From: Afifella sp. IM 167
GTDB lineage: Bacteria; Pseudomonadota; Alphaproteobacteria; Rhizobiales; Afifellaceae
DNA length: 64,000 nt
Assembly: GCF_020144925.1 (NCBI RefSeq)
Contig: NZ_NSLC01000013.1
Span: forward strand, 22,030 to 86,029
Direction: 5' to 3'
Shown here: positions 25,471 through 35,916 of the stretch, piece after piece
How the letters are laid out: the number at the start of each line of letters is the position of its first letter
Position numbering within the stretch: the stretch's first letter is position 1
Notes under the pieces: model-generated
Told to the model about the DNA's origin: nothing
The model's input: only the letters and a program-made list of their open reading frames with translations
Databases searched by the model: none
Translations under genes and position numbers: made by a program

Positions 25471-26130
25471 CTAGCCGGGCAGCACCCTGGTCAGGAAGCG
25501 CCCCGCCAGTTCCAGCCCGTCCGGCCCGATACCGTGGCCGATCCCCTGGCTGATATGCCATTCGACCGGGATCTCGGCCTGCGACAGGCCCTCCGCCGCC
25601 ATGAAGATGGCCTGCACCGGGATGAGGTCGTCGGCGTCGCCGTGCAGGAGGAGTACCGGCGGCTTGTGCGCGCCCGGCGTGGCCGGCGCCTGCCGGTCGG
25701 CCAGAAGGCCTGAAAAGCCGACGATCCCGGCGAGCCGCTTCGGGCGCAGCGGGCCGCAATGCAGCGCCATCATCGTGCCCTGCGAAAAGCCGACGAGGAC
25801 GGTGCGCGCCTCATCCAGCCCATGCCGCTCCATCTCCTGGTCGAGGAAACGGTCGAGCGACGGGCGGGCCGCGGCGACGCCCCGCGCATAGACGGAAGGA
25901 TCGCGCTGGGTGAGGTCGAACCATTGCCGTCCCGCCGGCGAGGCGACGCAGGGCTCCGGCGCGTGCGGGGCGGCAAAGGCCGCGTCCGGCAGGAGCCGCG
26001 ACCATTCGCGGCCGATGGCGATGAGGTCGTTGCCGTCGGCGCCGAAGCCGTGGAGGAAGACGACGAGGCTTTTCGCCGGCCCGCCCGAGCGGGGCGGAAG
26101 GCGGGGGCCGTCGAGGATGGTGATCGGCAT
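25471..26130 (-). CDS. Carboxylesterase/phospholipase-type alpha/beta hydrolase
   Basis: A 219-residue hydrolase of the Abhydrolase_2 family. LVVFLHGFGADGNDLI forms the oxyanion region, GFSQGTMMA holds the nucleophile serine (about residue 117), LLLHGDADDLIP the aspartate and GIGHGI the histidine. It should cleave short acyl esters in the cytoplasm. Its ATG directly abuts the stop codon of the DNA glycosylase gene, as the last gene of a minus-strand run starting at ispG. Confidence 0.88.
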   Translation of the reverse strand: MPITILDGPRLPPRSGGPAKSLVVFLHGFGADGNDLIAIGREWSRLLPDAAFAAPHAPEPCVASPAGRQWFDLTQRDPSVYARGVAAARPSLDRFLDQEMERHGLDEARTVLVGFSQGTMMALHCGPLRPKRLAGIVGFSGLLADRQAPATPGAHKPPVLLLHGDADDLIPVQAIFMAAEGLSQAEIPVEWHISQGIGHGIGPDGLELAGRFLTRVLPG

Positions 26131-26778
26131 TCAGGGAGCTCCAACAGGTATCGCGTCTCGTTTCGTGGTGACGGCGTAGTAGCGCCAGAACAGGCGGGCG
26201 GCGACGCCGCGCCAGGGCGACCAGCCTTCGGCGATCTCGCGCAGCGCCTTTTCGGGCGGCCTTTCCTCCATTTCGAAGGCATGGCGCACCGCATTCTGCA
26301 GCGCGATGTCGCCTGCCGGAAAGATGTCGGCATGACCGCAACAGAAGAGGAGATAGACTTCCGCCGTCCAGCGGCCGATGCCGTGCAGCGCCGTCATGGC
26401 GGCGATCGCCTCCTCGGCCGGAAGGTCGGCAAGCTCCTCGAAGCGGAAATCGGCGGTGGCGGCCTCGGCGAGCGCACGCAGGGTGCGGACCTTGGGGCGC
26501 GAGAGGCCGCACACGCGCAGATCCTCGTCGGCAGCGGCGAGCACCGTTTCCGGCGCGAAGGGATCGAGCCGCGCCAGCAGCCGCTTCCAGATCGTATCGG
26601 CCGCCGCCTTGGAGAGCTGCTGGGAGACGACGATCTCCGCCAGCCCCTCATAGCCGCCCATGCGGCGGCGAAGCGGCACGTCGCCGGCGCGGGCAATCAC
26701 GAGGGCGAGCCGCTCGTCGGCCGCCGCGAGCTGCCTCAGCCCCTCTTCGATATCGGTCAGATCGTCGATCCGGCTCAT
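26131..26778 (-). CDS. DNA-3-methyladenine glycosylase II (AlkA-like)
   Basis: A 215-residue helix-hairpin-helix glycosylase. The HhH motif is LHGIGRWTAEVYLLFC, with the catalytic aspartate following in GHADIFPAGDIAL. The N-terminal part with GGYEGLAEIVVSQQLSKAAA matches the short AlkA-type enzymes lacking the extra N-terminal domain. It removes alkylated purines, starting base excision repair. It sits between the lytic transglycosylase and esterase genes with only small gaps. Confidence 0.9.
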   Translation of the reverse strand: MSRIDDLTDIEEGLRQLAAADERLALVIARAGDVPLRRRMGGYEGLAEIVVSQQLSKAAADTIWKRLLARLDPFAPETVLAAADEDLRVCGLSRPKVRTLRALAEAATADFRFEELADLPAEEAIAAMTALHGIGRWTAEVYLLFCCGHADIFPAGDIALQNAVRHAFEMEERPPEKALREIAEGWSPWRGVAARLFWRYYAVTTKRDAIPVGAP

Positions 26779-26804
26779 GTCGCTCCTGCGGTCAGCCTGA
26801 TGCC

Positions 26805-27701
26805 TCAGCGGTTCTTCATGATGACGCAGGCAAGGCCCTTCGCCCGCAGCATGAAGCAGAGCTTGGCGCCCTTCTGGCGGCTGTCCATGCCGATGCGCAC
26901 CGCATAGACCGGCGCCCTGCCCCGCCCGGGGGTACGATCGCGCACCACCATGGGCGGCGTGTCGTCGATCAGCCCGCCGGCGCGCGCCCGGATGCGCTCG
27001 AAGGCGGCAAGCGCCGCCGCCTGCGAAAAGCTGCCCGCCACCTGCGCCCCCCAGGGATGCCAAGGGCCGCTCTGAAGGCCCGCCACCTTGGGCGAGGTAC
27101 GCCGCACCGGAAGCTTCTCGCAGGCTTCCAGGAAGGAAAGCTTGTCGTCGAGGCGAAGGTCGCCGAGTTCGGCCTGCCTCTCGCGGAAGGTCGCGGCCGG
27201 CGCGCCGGTGATCTTGTAGACGAAGCCCTCGGTCTCGGCCGGCAGGCCGCTTTCTCCCGCAAGCCAGCGCCGCACGCGGTTCGGCCCGGCATTGTAGGCG
27301 GCCGCCGCAAGGCCCCAATTGCCGAAGATGCGGCGGTGCTCGCGCAGATAGGCGGCCGAATGGTAGAGCGCCGCGGCGATGTCGAAGCTGTCGGCAAGCC
27401 CGCGCGCGCGGGCCGTCGCCGGCATGAACTGGGCGATGCCTTCCGCTCCCTTGGGGCTGACGGCATTGGCGTCGAAGCGGCTCTCCTGAAAAATGAGGCG
27501 GGCGAAGAAATCCGCGCCGAAGCCGAAGCGCCGCGCCTGCAGCTCGATCGCCCGGCAGATCGCGGCGGGCTCGGCCGCGACCGGTTCGAGCTTCGGCACG
27601 ACGCTCGCCGGCGGCCCGATGCCGATGGCCGCGCCCTCGTCGAAGGCAAGGCTCTGGCCGGGCAGAAGGGCGATCACGAGAAGGAGGCCGGCGGCGGCCA
27701 C
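26805..27701 (-). CDS. Lytic transglycosylase, SLT domain, exported
   Basis: About 298 residues with a hydrophobic export signal at the N-terminus and an SLT (goose-lysozyme-like) domain at about 55-175. FARLIFQESRFDANAVSPKG carries the catalytic glutamate, followed by GIAQFMPATA and AAYNAGPNRV. It cleaves peptidoglycan glycan strands to anhydromuropeptides. The C-terminal part looks like a SPOR-type peptidoglycan-binding segment. No ATG is available, so the start is taken as GTG 27701, eight bases after the deaminase stop. Confidence 0.82.
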   Translation of the reverse strand: MAAAGLLLVIALLPGQSLAFDEGAAIGIGPPASVVPKLEPVAAEPAAICRAIELQARRFGFGADFFARLIFQESRFDANAVSPKGAEGIAQFMPATARARGLADSFDIAAALYHSAAYLREHRRIFGNWGLAAAAYNAGPNRVRRWLAGESGLPAETEGFVYKITGAPAATFRERQAELGDLRLDDKLSFLEACEKLPVRRTSPKVAGLQSGPWHPWGAQVAGSFSQAAALAAFERIRARAGGLIDDTPPMVVRDRTPGRGRAPVYAVRIGMDSRQKGAKLCFMLRAKGLACVIMKNR

Positions 27702-27708
27702 GCGCCGC

Positions 27709-28308
27709 TCAGGCGAGCGCGATGGGGCCCTCGCCCTTCCTCGACTGATAGATATCCGACAGCCTGGCATAGACCTTCGACAGTGCCTCCGCGCGCGCGG
27801 CAAGACCGGGCCGCTCCTCTTCGGGGGCGGCGGCGATGAGTTCGGCCAGCGAGCGCCCGCTCCAGAACGCGTTGTCGTGGCGATAGGCTCCCCCTTCGAC
27901 GCCGAAGACCTCGCGCAGGATGGCAAGATCGTGCGGGATGGAAAAGGCGTCGCGGGTATCTTCATAGGCGAAGAGATAGGCGAAATTGTCAAAGCCCGCC
28001 CAGGTGATCGCCGAAAGGCAGAGCGAGCAGGGCTCGTGGGTGGCCAGGAACAGGCACTCGCGCGCATCCGGGCGCTCGCTTGCCGGCAGGGCGAAGAAGG
28101 CGTTGAGGGCCGAGATCTCGCCGTGAAACAGGGGATTGAGCCTCTCCTGGTTGGTTCCAGCGACGACGAGCGAGAAGTCCGATTTCCGCAGGATGGCGGC
28201 GCCGAAGAGCTTGTTGCCCTTTTCGACGCCCGCCTCCGTCAGGGGGACGATGTCGTCTTCGATGACCTGAAGGTAGCGGGCCGCCAGACGGCCCGCCTCA
28301 TGCGGCAT
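27709..28308 (-). CDS. Nucleoside/cytidine deaminase-like protein
   Basis: A 199-residue zinc deaminase with the fold's motifs HGE (in FHGEISALN) and PCSLC (in [10 protein letters not shown]), giving one histidine and two cysteine zinc ligands and the catalytic glutamate. The family resembles guanine or cytosine deaminases and tRNA adenosine deaminases, but the substrate is not identifiable and it is longer than TadA. ATG at 28308 overlaps the end of ispG by 11 bases, indicating coupling. It belongs to the ispG-esterase minus-strand run. Confidence 0.82.
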   Translation of the reverse strand: MPHEAGRLAARYLQVIEDDIVPLTEAGVEKGNKLFGAAILRKSDFSLVVAGTNQERLNPLFHGEISALNAFFALPASERPDARECLFLATHEPCSLCLSAITWAGFDNFAYLFAYEDTRDAFSIPHDLAILREVFGVEGGAYRHDNAFWSGRSLAELIAAAPEEERPGLAARAEALSKVYARLSDIYQSRKGEGPIALA

Positions 28309-29581
28309 CGTTCTGGCGCTGCGCCTCCGCGCCATAGCGCCGGGCGACATAGTCTTCCACCAGGGCGGTGAAATCGGCGGCAAGGTTCGGCCCGCGCAGG
28401 GTCGTCGCCTTCTCGCCGTCGATGAAGACGGGTGCGGCCGGATGTTCGCCGGTGCCCGGCAGCGAGATGCCGATATCGGCGTGCTTGGATTCGCCCGGCC
28501 CGTTGACGACGCAGCCCATCACCGCGACGGCCATGCTCTCCACGCCCGGATAGGCCTCGCGCCAGGCCGGCATGCGCTCGTTGATGTGCTTCTGGATATC
28601 GCGCGCCAGCTCCTGGAAGAGCGAGGAGGTGGTCCGCCCGCAGCCCGGACAGGCCGAGACGATCGGCAGGAACTGCCGGAAGCCCATGGTCTGCAGCAGC
28701 TCCTGGCAGGCCTTCACCTCCAGCGTGCGGTCGCCACCCGGCTCCGGCGTCAGCGAATAGCGGATCGTGTCGCCGATGCCTTCCTGCAGGAGGATGCCCA
28801 TCGCCGCCGAGGAGGCGATCAGTCCCTTGGAGCTCATCCCGGCCTCCGTCAGGCCGAGATGCAGGGCATAGTCGCAGCGCGCGCCGAGCATGCGGTAGAC
28901 CGCGATCAGCTGCTGCACGTCGGAGACCTTGGCCGACAGGATGATCTTGTCGCGCCCCATGCCGAGCTCTTCGGCGCGCGCGGCCGACAGCAGCGCCGAG
29001 CGCACCATCGCCTCGCGCATCACCGCGGTCGCCGAGATCGGGCGTTCGGCGCGGCCATTGTCGTCCATGAGCAGCGTCAGGAGCTCCTGGTCGAGCGAGC
29101 CCCAGTTGACGCCGATACGCACGGGCTTGTCGTGTTTCAGCGCCGTCTCGATGATGGCGTCGAACTGGCTCACCCGCTTGTTGCGGAAGCCGACATTGCC
29201 GGGATTGATGCGATATTTGGCGAGCGCCTCGGCACAGCCCGGATATTCGGCAAGCAGCTTGTGGCCGATATAGTGGAAGTCGCCGATGATCGGAACGTCG
29301 ATGCCGGCCGCCGCCAGCCTGTCGCGGATCGTCGGCACGGCGGCCGCAGCTTCCTCGCGGTCGACCGTGATGCGTACCAGCTCGGAGCCGGCACGCACCA
29401 GAGCGGCGATCTGCTTGACGGTGGAATCGATGTCGGCCGTGTCGGTGTTGGTCATCGACTGGACGACGATGGGATGATCGCCGCCGACGGTGACGTTACC
29501 GAGGGTGACGGCAACCGAGCGCCGCCGCTCGGCGGGGCCGGCGGCGATGGCCAGATCGGCGAGGCACGGACGTTTCTGCAT
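28298..29581 (-). CDS. ispG: 4-hydroxy-3-methylbut-2-enyl diphosphate synthase
   Basis: A protein of about 427 residues that catalyses the penultimate step of the MEP isoprenoid pathway. The [4Fe-4S] ligands appear in [12 protein letters not shown] and [12 protein letters not shown], and [20 protein letters not shown] near the N-terminus is typical. ATG at 29581 gives the conventional length. A TTG at 29617 would add 12 residues and has only a closely placed AAGGA. First gene of a compact minus-strand run leading to the esterase gene. Confidence 0.93.
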   Translation of the reverse strand: MQKRPCLADLAIAAGPAERRRSVAVTLGNVTVGGDHPIVVQSMTNTDTADIDSTVKQIAALVRAGSELVRITVDREEAAAAVPTIRDRLAAAGIDVPIIGDFHYIGHKLLAEYPGCAEALAKYRINPGNVGFRNKRVSQFDAIIETALKHDKPVRIGVNWGSLDQELLTLLMDDNGRAERPISATAVMREAMVRSALLSAARAEELGMGRDKIILSAKVSDVQQLIAVYRMLGARCDYALHLGLTEAGMSSKGLIASSAAMGILLQEGIGDTIRYSLTPEPGGDRTLEVKACQELLQTMGFRQFLPIVSACPGCGRTTSSLFQELARDIQKHINERMPAWREAYPGVESMAVAVMGCVVNGPGESKHADIGISLPGTGEHPAAPVFIDGEKATTLRGPNLAADFTALVEDYVARRYGAEAQRQNDAA

Positions 29582-29700
29582 GCTCTGACAGGTGGCGAAG
29601 TCGGCCAGCGAAGTCAACGTCCTTCGTGGCGCAAGGCGGTGTGTCGCAACCGCATCAGCACCTTAGGGCGAAGCGGCCGGCTCCGCCCCGGGTCTCGCCC

Positions 29701-31038
29701 CTAGGCCGCGTTGGTGAGCGCGGCCACGATGTCGTCGACCACGGATTTGACGACGACGCTGTCGTCGCCCTCGCCCATCACCCGGATCACCGGCTCCGTG
29801 CCGGAGGGGCGGATGACGAGCCGGCCGGAATTGCCGAGCTTGGTCTGCGCGTCGATGATGAGCTTCTGCACGTCCTCGCTGTCGAGGGGCTGGTTGCCCT
29901 TGTAGCGCACGTTGCGCTTCACCTGCGGCACCGGATCGAAGCGATGGCAGACCTCGCTGACGGGCTTGCCTTCCTTGCACACCACCGCCAGCACCTGCAG
30001 CGCCGCGACGAGGCCGTCGCCCGTGGTGGTGAAGTCGGACAGGATGATGTGGCCCGACTGCTCGCCGCCGACATTGAAGCCGTGCCGGCGCATGTATTCG
30101 GAGACGTAGCGGTCGCCGACCGGCGTGCGCGCGAGCGACAGGCCAAGGTCGCCGAGGAAGCGTTCGAGGCCCAGATTGGACATGATGGTGGCGACGATGC
30201 CGTTGCCGGCAAGCCGCTCCTCGTCCTTCCAGTAGGACGCGACCACCGCCATCAGCTGGTCGCCGTCGACCTCCTCGCCCTTCTCGTCGATGATGACGAC
30301 GCGGTCGGCATCGCCGTCGAGCGCGATGCCGACATCGGCGCGGACCTCGTGCACCTTGCGGGCGAGCGCCTGCGGCGCGGTGGAGCCGACATCGTCGTTG
30401 ATGTTGAAGCCGTCCGGCTCGTCGCCGATCGCCACCACCTCCGCGCCGAGCTCCCACAGGGCGGCGGGGGCGGCCTTGTAGGCGGCGCCGTTGGCGCAGT
30501 CGACGACGATGCGCAGTCCGTCGAAGGAGAGCTGGCGCGGCAGCGTGCGCTTGGCGAATTCGATGTAGCGGTCGAGCACGCCGTCCACCCGCTTGGCGCG
30601 GCCGAGCTCGCGCGGGCCGGCGAGCCGGCGCGTGAGGTCCGAATCGATCAGCGTCTCGAGCGCCGTCTCCACCTGGTCGGAGAGCTTGAAGCCTTCCGGA
30701 CCGAAGATCTTGATGCCGTTGTCGGCGAAGGCGTTATGCGAGGCGGAGATCATGACGCCGTAATCGGCGCGCATGGAGCGCGTCAGCATGGCGACGGCCG
30801 GCGTCGGAATCGGGCCGAGCAGGAAGACGTCGACGCCGACGGAGGTAAAGCCCGCGACCAGCGCATTCTCGATCATGTAGCCGGAAAGGCGCGTATCCTT
30901 GCCGATCACCACCCGCTGACGATGGCCGTTGCGGTAGTGCAGGCCGATCGCCTGACCGACCTTCATCGCCACATCCGGCGTCATGGGATAGCTGTTCGCC
31001 GTTCCCCGAATGCCGTCCGTGCCAAAATAACGTCGCAT
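29701..31038 (-). CDS. glmM: Phosphoglucosamine mutase
   Basis: A 445-residue enzyme interconverting glucosamine-6-phosphate and glucosamine-1-phosphate for UDP-GlcNAc and cell-wall synthesis. It begins [20 protein letters not shown], carries the phosphoserine loop MISASHN (serine about residue 100), the magnesium loop ALDGDADRV, and the sugar-binding EQSGHII. CAGGAAA precedes ATG 31038. It lies downstream of ftsH on the same strand, the conserved order in this group, but a terminator separates them. Confidence 0.95.
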   Translation of the reverse strand: MRRYFGTDGIRGTANSYPMTPDVAMKVGQAIGLHYRNGHRQRVVIGKDTRLSGYMIENALVAGFTSVGVDVFLLGPIPTPAVAMLTRSMRADYGVMISASHNAFADNGIKIFGPEGFKLSDQVETALETLIDSDLTRRLAGPRELGRAKRVDGVLDRYIEFAKRTLPRQLSFDGLRIVVDCANGAAYKAAPAALWELGAEVVAIGDEPDGFNINDDVGSTAPQALARKVHEVRADVGIALDGDADRVVIIDEKGEEVDGDQLMAVVASYWKDEERLAGNGIVATIMSNLGLERFLGDLGLSLARTPVGDRYVSEYMRRHGFNVGGEQSGHIILSDFTTTGDGLVAALQVLAVVCKEGKPVSEVCHRFDPVPQVKRNVRYKGNQPLDSEDVQKLIIDAQTKLGNSGRLVIRPSGTEPVIRVMGEGDDSVVVKSVVDDIVAALTNAA

Positions 31039-31168
31039 AATTTCCTGCCCCGCGGCCGGCTTGCGTCGAGCACTCAGGCGCGTCTTGCCCTGGGCTCCGG
31101 TCGTGCTTTCGACCTTGCGTGCGGTCATGCACCCCAACGTGCCGGCATGTTTCTCAAATGAATCATAA

Positions 31169-31192
31169 AGGCCCGGAGCTTCCTCCGGGCCT
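31169..31192 (-). terminator. Intrinsic terminator after ftsH
   Basis: AGGCCCGGAG at 31169-31178 pairs with CTCCGGGCCT at 31183-31192 around a 4-base loop, and on the minus strand it is followed by TTATGATT. It lies between ftsH and glmM, so glmM probably has its own promoter or depends on partial read-through. Confidence 0.75.
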
Positions 31193-31287
31193 CAAAATAT
31201 GTATCGAACTGTATCAGCGGGCGCCACAGCATTTGTGCAACAAGTCTCGCCTGTTGCACGCCAAGCAACGGCGCCGCGCCGAAAGGG

Positions 31288-33210
31288 TCAGGTCGGCTGC
31301 GGCTCCAGGCCCGCATCGCCCTCCCCGCCCGGATTCTTCCGCGGGCCGGTCGCCGGCACCGCAGAACCCTTGGCCGGCGGCACGTCGTCGCTCGGATCCT
31401 CGCGCACGGGCCGCTTGCCGTTGAGGAGCGCCTTGATCTCCTCGCCCGACAGCGTCTCGTATTCCAGAAGCCCCTGGGCGAGCGTCTCCAGCTGGTCGTG
31501 CTGCTCCGTCAGGATCTCCCGGGCCTTGTCGTAGCCCTCGTCGACGAGGCGGCGGACCTCCCGGTCGATCTTCTGGGCCGTCTGCTCGGAGATGTTCTGC
31601 TGGCGCGCCACGGAATGGCCGAGGAAGACCTCTTCCTGGTTGTCGCCATAGGCGACGCGGCCGAGCTCTTCCGAAAAGCCCCAGCGGGTGACCATGGCGC
31701 GGGCGAGCTTGGTCGCCTGCTCGATGTCCGAGGCCGCGCCCGAGGTGACCCGGTCATGGCCGAAGGTGATCTCCTCGGCCACGCGCCCACCCATCATGAT
31801 GGCGAGCCGCGAGGTCATCTGCTGATAGGTCATGGAGAGCTGGTCGCGCTCCGGCAGCTGCATGACCATGCCGAGGGCACGTCCGCGCGGAATGATCGTC
31901 GCCTTGTGGACCGGATCGGTGGAGGGAACGCTGAGCGCCACGATGGCGTGGCCGCCCTCGTGATAGGCGGTCAGCCGCTTCTCGTCCTCCGTCATGACGA
32001 GGGTACGCCGCTCGGCGCCCATCATCACCTTGTCCTTGGCGTCCTCGAATTCGAGCATGGTCACGAGGCGCTTGCCGCGCCGGGCGGCCAGAAGCGCCGC
32101 CTCGTTGACGAGGTTCATGAGGTCGGCGCCGGAAAAGCCCGGCGTGCCGCGCGCCACCGTCTTCAGGTTCACGTCGGGCGCCAGGGGCACCTTGCGGGCA
32201 TGCACCTTCAGGATCTTCTCGCGGCCGACCACGTCCGGGTTCGGCACCACGACCTGGCGGTCGAAGCGGCCCGGGCGCAGGAGCGCCGGGTCGAGAACGT
32301 CCGGCCGGTTGGTGGCGGCGATCAGGATGATGCCTTCATTGGCCTCGAAGCCGTCCATCTCCACGAGGAGCTGGTTCAGCGTCTGCTCGCGCTCGTCGTT
32401 GCCGCCGCCGAGGCCCGCACCGCGGTGCCGGCCAACGGCGTCGATTTCGTCGATGAAGATGATGCAAGGGGCGTTCTTCTTGGCCTGCTCGAACATGTCG
32501 CGCACGCGGCTCGCGCCGACGCCGACGAACATTTCCACGAAGTCGGAGCCCGAAATGGTGAAGAAGGGCACGCCCGCCTCGCCGGCCACGGCGCGCGCGA
32601 TCAGCGTCTTGCCGGTACCCGGAGGGCCGACCAGGAGCACGCCGCGGGGAATACGGCCGCCCAGGCGCTGGAACTTCTGCGGGTCACGCAGGAATTCGAC
32701 GATCTCTTCCAGGTCTTCCTTGGCCTCGTCGACGCCGGCCACATCCTCGAAGGTGACGCGCCCATGCGCCTCCGTCAGGAGCTTGGCCTTGGACTTGCCG
32801 AAGCCCATGGCACGGCCGCCGGCGCCCTGCATCTGGCGCATGAAGAAGATCCACACCGCGATCAGCAGCAGCATGGGGAACCAGGAAATGAGCACGGAGA
32901 GGAAGGACATCTGGTCCTCGTCCGGTTCCGCGCGGATCGTCACGTCGTGGTCTTCGAGCAGCGTCACATATTCCGAGCCGGGAGGCGCGTAGGTGGTGAA
33001 GCGTTTGCCGTCGCGATAAGTGCCCGCGATCTTCTGGCCGGAGATGGTCACGGCCTTGACGTTGCCGTCCATCGTCTCGCTGCGGAACTGCGAGTAGGTC
33101 ACTTCCTGCGTCGTTCCCTGGCGGGAGGGGCTCTGGAACAGATTGAACAGAGCGACGAGCAGCAGGAGGATGACGATCCACAGCGCGAAATTGCGGAAAT
33201 TCTGATTCAT
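31288..33210 (-). CDS. ftsH: ATP-dependent zinc metalloprotease FtsH
   Basis: A 640-residue membrane AAA protease. Two N-terminal helices (about 8-25 and 100-120) bracket the periplasmic domain. Then come Walker A GPPGTGKT, Walker [13 protein letters not shown], the second region of homology, and the zinc site HEGGH in [13 protein letters not shown]. It degrades misfolded membrane proteins and short-lived regulators. ATG at 33210 starts [20 protein letters not shown] as in relatives. It follows tilS on the same strand, a conserved order. Confidence 0.97.
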   Translation of the reverse strand: MNQNFRNFALWIVILLLLVALFNLFQSPSRQGTTQEVTYSQFRSETMDGNVKAVTISGQKIAGTYRDGKRFTTYAPPGSEYVTLLEDHDVTIRAEPDEDQMSFLSVLISWFPMLLLIAVWIFFMRQMQGAGGRAMGFGKSKAKLLTEAHGRVTFEDVAGVDEAKEDLEEIVEFLRDPQKFQRLGGRIPRGVLLVGPPGTGKTLIARAVAGEAGVPFFTISGSDFVEMFVGVGASRVRDMFEQAKKNAPCIIFIDEIDAVGRHRGAGLGGGNDEREQTLNQLLVEMDGFEANEGIILIAATNRPDVLDPALLRPGRFDRQVVVPNPDVVGREKILKVHARKVPLAPDVNLKTVARGTPGFSGADLMNLVNEAALLAARRGKRLVTMLEFEDAKDKVMMGAERRTLVMTEDEKRLTAYHEGGHAIVALSVPSTDPVHKATIIPRGRALGMVMQLPERDQLSMTYQQMTSRLAIMMGGRVAEEITFGHDRVTSGAASDIEQATKLARAMVTRWGFSEELGRVAYGDNQEEVFLGHSVARQQNISEQTAQKIDREVRRLVDEGYDKAREILTEQHDQLETLAQGLLEYETLSGEEIKALLNGKRPVREDPSDDVPPAKGSAVPATGPRKNPGGEGDAGLEPQPT

Positions 33211-33368
33211 ACTGGCTTCCCCGTGGCGCCTCACGAGCGCCGGATCCGTGCGGGCTTCCTTGCGACTGTCTTCTAGATAGGTTGCAAGGTTGTTGATGTG
33301 AAGGCAAAGACTGAAAGCTCTGCCGTGCAAGCGTTACGTCCCCCGCGGACGGGCAAGGCGCCATGCCG

Positions 33369-34748
33369 TCAGTGGGAATTGTGCCTCTCGCCGGTCGTGG
33401 CGGGCAAGCGGTTTTCCACGATCAGTCGATCGTAGAGACCTCCGATATGGGGATCGGCGAGCCGCCGGCCAACCAGCTCCGTGGATTCCAGGTCGGTGCG
33501 GCAGCCTTTGGGCGCCTTCTCCGCCAGACAGGGCGGCACCGCAAGGAGGCGCTCGCCGGCAAAAAGCGCCGGCAACGTGCGCTCGCCGCGCCCGCCCCTG
33601 CCGGTACGCCCGAAGCCGGCGATGCACGTACCCGGACCGGCGAGCGTGTGCGGCGCGACGATATGGCGCCCATCGAAGACGACCGATCTTTCTCTTTCGG
33701 CCGCTGTGGGTGCGGGGCCCGCCCTTCCCCATTCGCGGGCGAAAACCAGCCGGTCGGCATTAAGATCGATCGCGGCGCCGGCAAGTGTCAGGCGCGTCCA
33801 GCCGCCATCCTCCTGCCGAGACGAGATAAAGCGCCGGTCGAGCGCCTCGATCCGCGCGCCGCCCGCGGAAGCTGTCCGGCCGCCCGCAGCCATGAGGAGG
33901 CGCCGAAGAGCCGCGCTCCAGGCGGCCGTCCCCACCGCCTCGCGCCGGTCGAGCGGCCTGGAAAGTAAGATGGTCCCGTCCGCGGAGACCTCGGCATCGG
34001 CAAGGATGCGGTCCGCCGCCTCCTCCACGGCGCACGCGGCCTTCCTCTGGCGAGCCGCGAATTCGGCAAGCCGCCCCCCATCGATGCCGGCCGCCGCGAG
34101 GGCGGGCATTGCGGCGCGGATGCGCGAGCGCTCATAGGCGGCGTCGCTGTTGCTGGGATCCTGGACGGCGGGAAGGCCGAGCCGGGCAAGGCTCGCCCCG
34201 AGCCGGGCCCCGGAAATACGGAGGAAGGGACGCACAATCTCGGGAAAGCCCGGCTGGGAGAGGCGCGTCTCGATGCCGGTGAGCGCCCGCGCCTCTAAAG
34301 TCCGGGCAAGCCGCATCACCACGGTTTCGGCAAGGTCATCGCGGTGATGCGCCGTCACGATTGCGCCAAGACCCGCTTGCCGGGCGACAAGGATCGCCGC
34401 CGCGTAACGGGCAAGCCGGGCCGCGGCGTGGATGCCGGTTTCCGGCCGCTCGGCCGCCGGCCAGGTACGAAGGTGGTGGGAAATACCGAGCCTGTCGCAT
34501 GCCGCCGCCACCATGGCGGCCTCTTCGCGCGCCTCCTGCCTCAGCCCATGGTCGAAGGTGAAGGCCTGCGGTGCCGGCAGGCCGCAACGGCGCGCGGCCT
34601 CTGTAGCAAGCCCGAGGAGGGCCATGGAATCCGGCCCGCCGGAGACGGCGAGAAGCGCCCCCTCTTTGAGATGCGGGCCGAGAAGCGCCGCCGCCTCGGC
34701 GGCGCCGATCGGCTCAGCAGCCGGCGCGCTGGGCTTCGCTGGCGACAC
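33369..34748 (-). CDS. tilS: tRNA(Ile)-lysidine synthetase
   Basis: A 459-residue enzyme that converts C34 of tRNA-Ile(CAU) to lysidine, essential for AUA decoding. The PP-loop motif SGGPDS is at residues 36-41, and HHRDDLAETVVMRL and SNSDAAYERSRIR are typical. The GTG start at 34748 overlaps cpoB by 35 bases, longer than usual, so translation may really begin slightly later. It is part of the tol-pal-cpoB-tilS-ftsH series. Confidence 0.92.
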   Translation of the reverse strand: MSPAKPSAPAAEPIGAAEAAALLGPHLKEGALLAVSGGPDSMALLGLATEAARRCGLPAPQAFTFDHGLRQEAREEAAMVAAACDRLGISHHLRTWPAAERPETGIHAAARLARYAAAILVARQAGLGAIVTAHHRDDLAETVVMRLARTLEARALTGIETRLSQPGFPEIVRPFLRISGARLGASLARLGLPAVQDPSNSDAAYERSRIRAAMPALAAAGIDGGRLAEFAARQRKAACAVEEAADRILADAEVSADGTILLSRPLDRREAVGTAAWSAALRRLLMAAGGRTASAGGARIEALDRRFISSRQEDGGWTRLTLAGAAIDLNADRLVFAREWGRAGPAPTAAERERSVVFDGRHIVAPHTLAGPGTCIAGFGRTGRGGRGERTLPALFAGERLLAVPPCLAEKAPKGCRTDLESTELVGRRLADPHIGGLYDRLIVENRLPATTGERHNSH

Positions 34749-35778
34749 GGTTGGAAAGTGCCCCCGAGGCGTTCGGATATTTCCGGGTGACCTCGTCGAA
34801 GGTGGCGCAGGCCGCGTCCTTCTCGCCGAGCGCGGCGAGCGCGACGCCGAGCTTCATCAGCGCATCCGGCGCCTTACGGCTGTCCGGCGAAGACTTGTAG
34901 ACCTCCAGGAAGGCGTTGGCGGCATCGCGGTTCTTGTTCTGCTGCAACAGGCTCTCGCCCAGCCAGAAGCGGGCATCGGTCGCCTGCGGCTCTTTCGGGA
35001 AGCGCTCCAGCCAGGCCGAGAAGCTGCGCTCGGCATCGGCATAGTCGCCCGTCAGGATGTAGCCGTAGGCGAAATCGTAATCCTGCCGCGGATCGCCCGA
35101 GAGCGAGGCAAGCGCCGCGCTGTCGGAGGCGGCGGGGCCGCCCACGTCGCCGCCGGAGGCCGAAGGCGGCACGGCGCCGACCGCGCCGCCCATGGAGCCG
35201 CTCTGCGACATGGAGGGATCCATGGTGGTGGCCGAGCCGTTGAAGCCGCCGCCATTGCCGCCGCCGGCAAGGACGGAAAGGTCGATCGGGGCGCCGCCAT
35301 TGTTGCCCGTGGCAAGGCCGCCGCTATCCATGCCGGTATTGCCCAAGGGGTCGGAGGTCGCCCCGTCGGGCGCGATGCGCGGATCGTCGGGCGAGATGCC
35401 GAAGGTGCCGAGATCCTGCGGCGGCGCGCCGGCCATCTGGCTGGAATTGGCGTCGGGATTCATCGAGCCCGAGCCGGTGGGTACACCATAGGAATTGCCC
35501 GGCTGGGCGGCTCCGAACTGGTTCTGCCCGCCCAGGCCCTGATCCATCGGCTGGCCGCTGCCGGCGCCGCCCTCCGCCGGAGCGGCGATCCCGGCCTGCC
35601 GGCGGGTCTCGCGCAGCTCGTGCTGCAGGCGCTCCACCTCTCCGGTCAGCTCGCGCACGCGCTGCTCCAGCTGCTGGATGTAGAGGTTCATCTGCCCCAT
35701 CTGCTGGGCGCTCTGGGCCTGCGCGAGGCCCGGCGCCAGAAGAAGGGCGGCAAAAACGAGAAGAAAACGTCCGCTCAT
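34714..35778 (-). CDS. cpoB: Cell division coordinator CpoB (YbgF)
   Basis: A 354-residue periplasmic protein. A signal peptide (1-21, GLAQA-QS) is followed by a trimerising coiled coil (about 25-60, LYIQQLEQRVRELTGEVERL), a long Gly/Ser/Asn-rich linker (about 65-230), and C-terminal TPR repeats beginning YDFAYGYILTGDYADAERSF. In E. coli CpoB links outer-membrane constriction by Tol-Pal with peptidoglycan synthesis. Here it lies directly after pal. The linker is longer than in enterics. Confidence 0.9.
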   Translation of the reverse strand: MSGRFLLVFAALLLAPGLAQAQSAQQMGQMNLYIQQLEQRVRELTGEVERLQHELRETRRQAGIAAPAEGGAGSGQPMDQGLGGQNQFGAAQPGNSYGVPTGSGSMNPDANSSQMAGAPPQDLGTFGISPDDPRIAPDGATSDPLGNTGMDSGGLATGNNGGAPIDLSVLAGGGNGGGFNGSATTMDPSMSQSGSMGGAVGAVPPSASGGDVGGPAASDSAALASLSGDPRQDYDFAYGYILTGDYADAERSFSAWLERFPKEPQATDARFWLGESLLQQNKNRDAANAFLEVYKSSPDSRKAPDALMKLGVALAALGEKDAACATFDEVTRKYPNASGALSNRVASEAQRAGC

Positions 35779-35861
35779 GGCATCGTCGCTAGCATGTTCC
35801 GAGGATGAGGCACCACCTCCAGATCAATTCGGCCAAACTGCGACGAAGGCAAATGGGTCAA

Positions 35862-35888
35862 AGAAAAAAGGCGGCCGAGGCCGCCTTT
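35862..35888 (-). terminator. Intrinsic terminator after pal
   Basis: AAAGGCGGCC (35867-35876) pairs with GGCCGCCTTT (35879-35888) over a 2-base loop. On the minus strand a T-rich tract TTTTTTCTTT follows. It ends the pal transcript 29 bases after the stop codon, partly separating it from cpoB. Confidence 0.88.
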
Positions 35889-35916
35889 GATCGATGCTGT
35901 TGCGCCTTTGCGACGA

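Noticed and set aside
33220..33300. Heat-shock (RpoH) promoter of ftsH
   Set aside because: CCTATCT resembles the -10, but no -35 with correct spacing and sequence is visible, so the call is not supportable.
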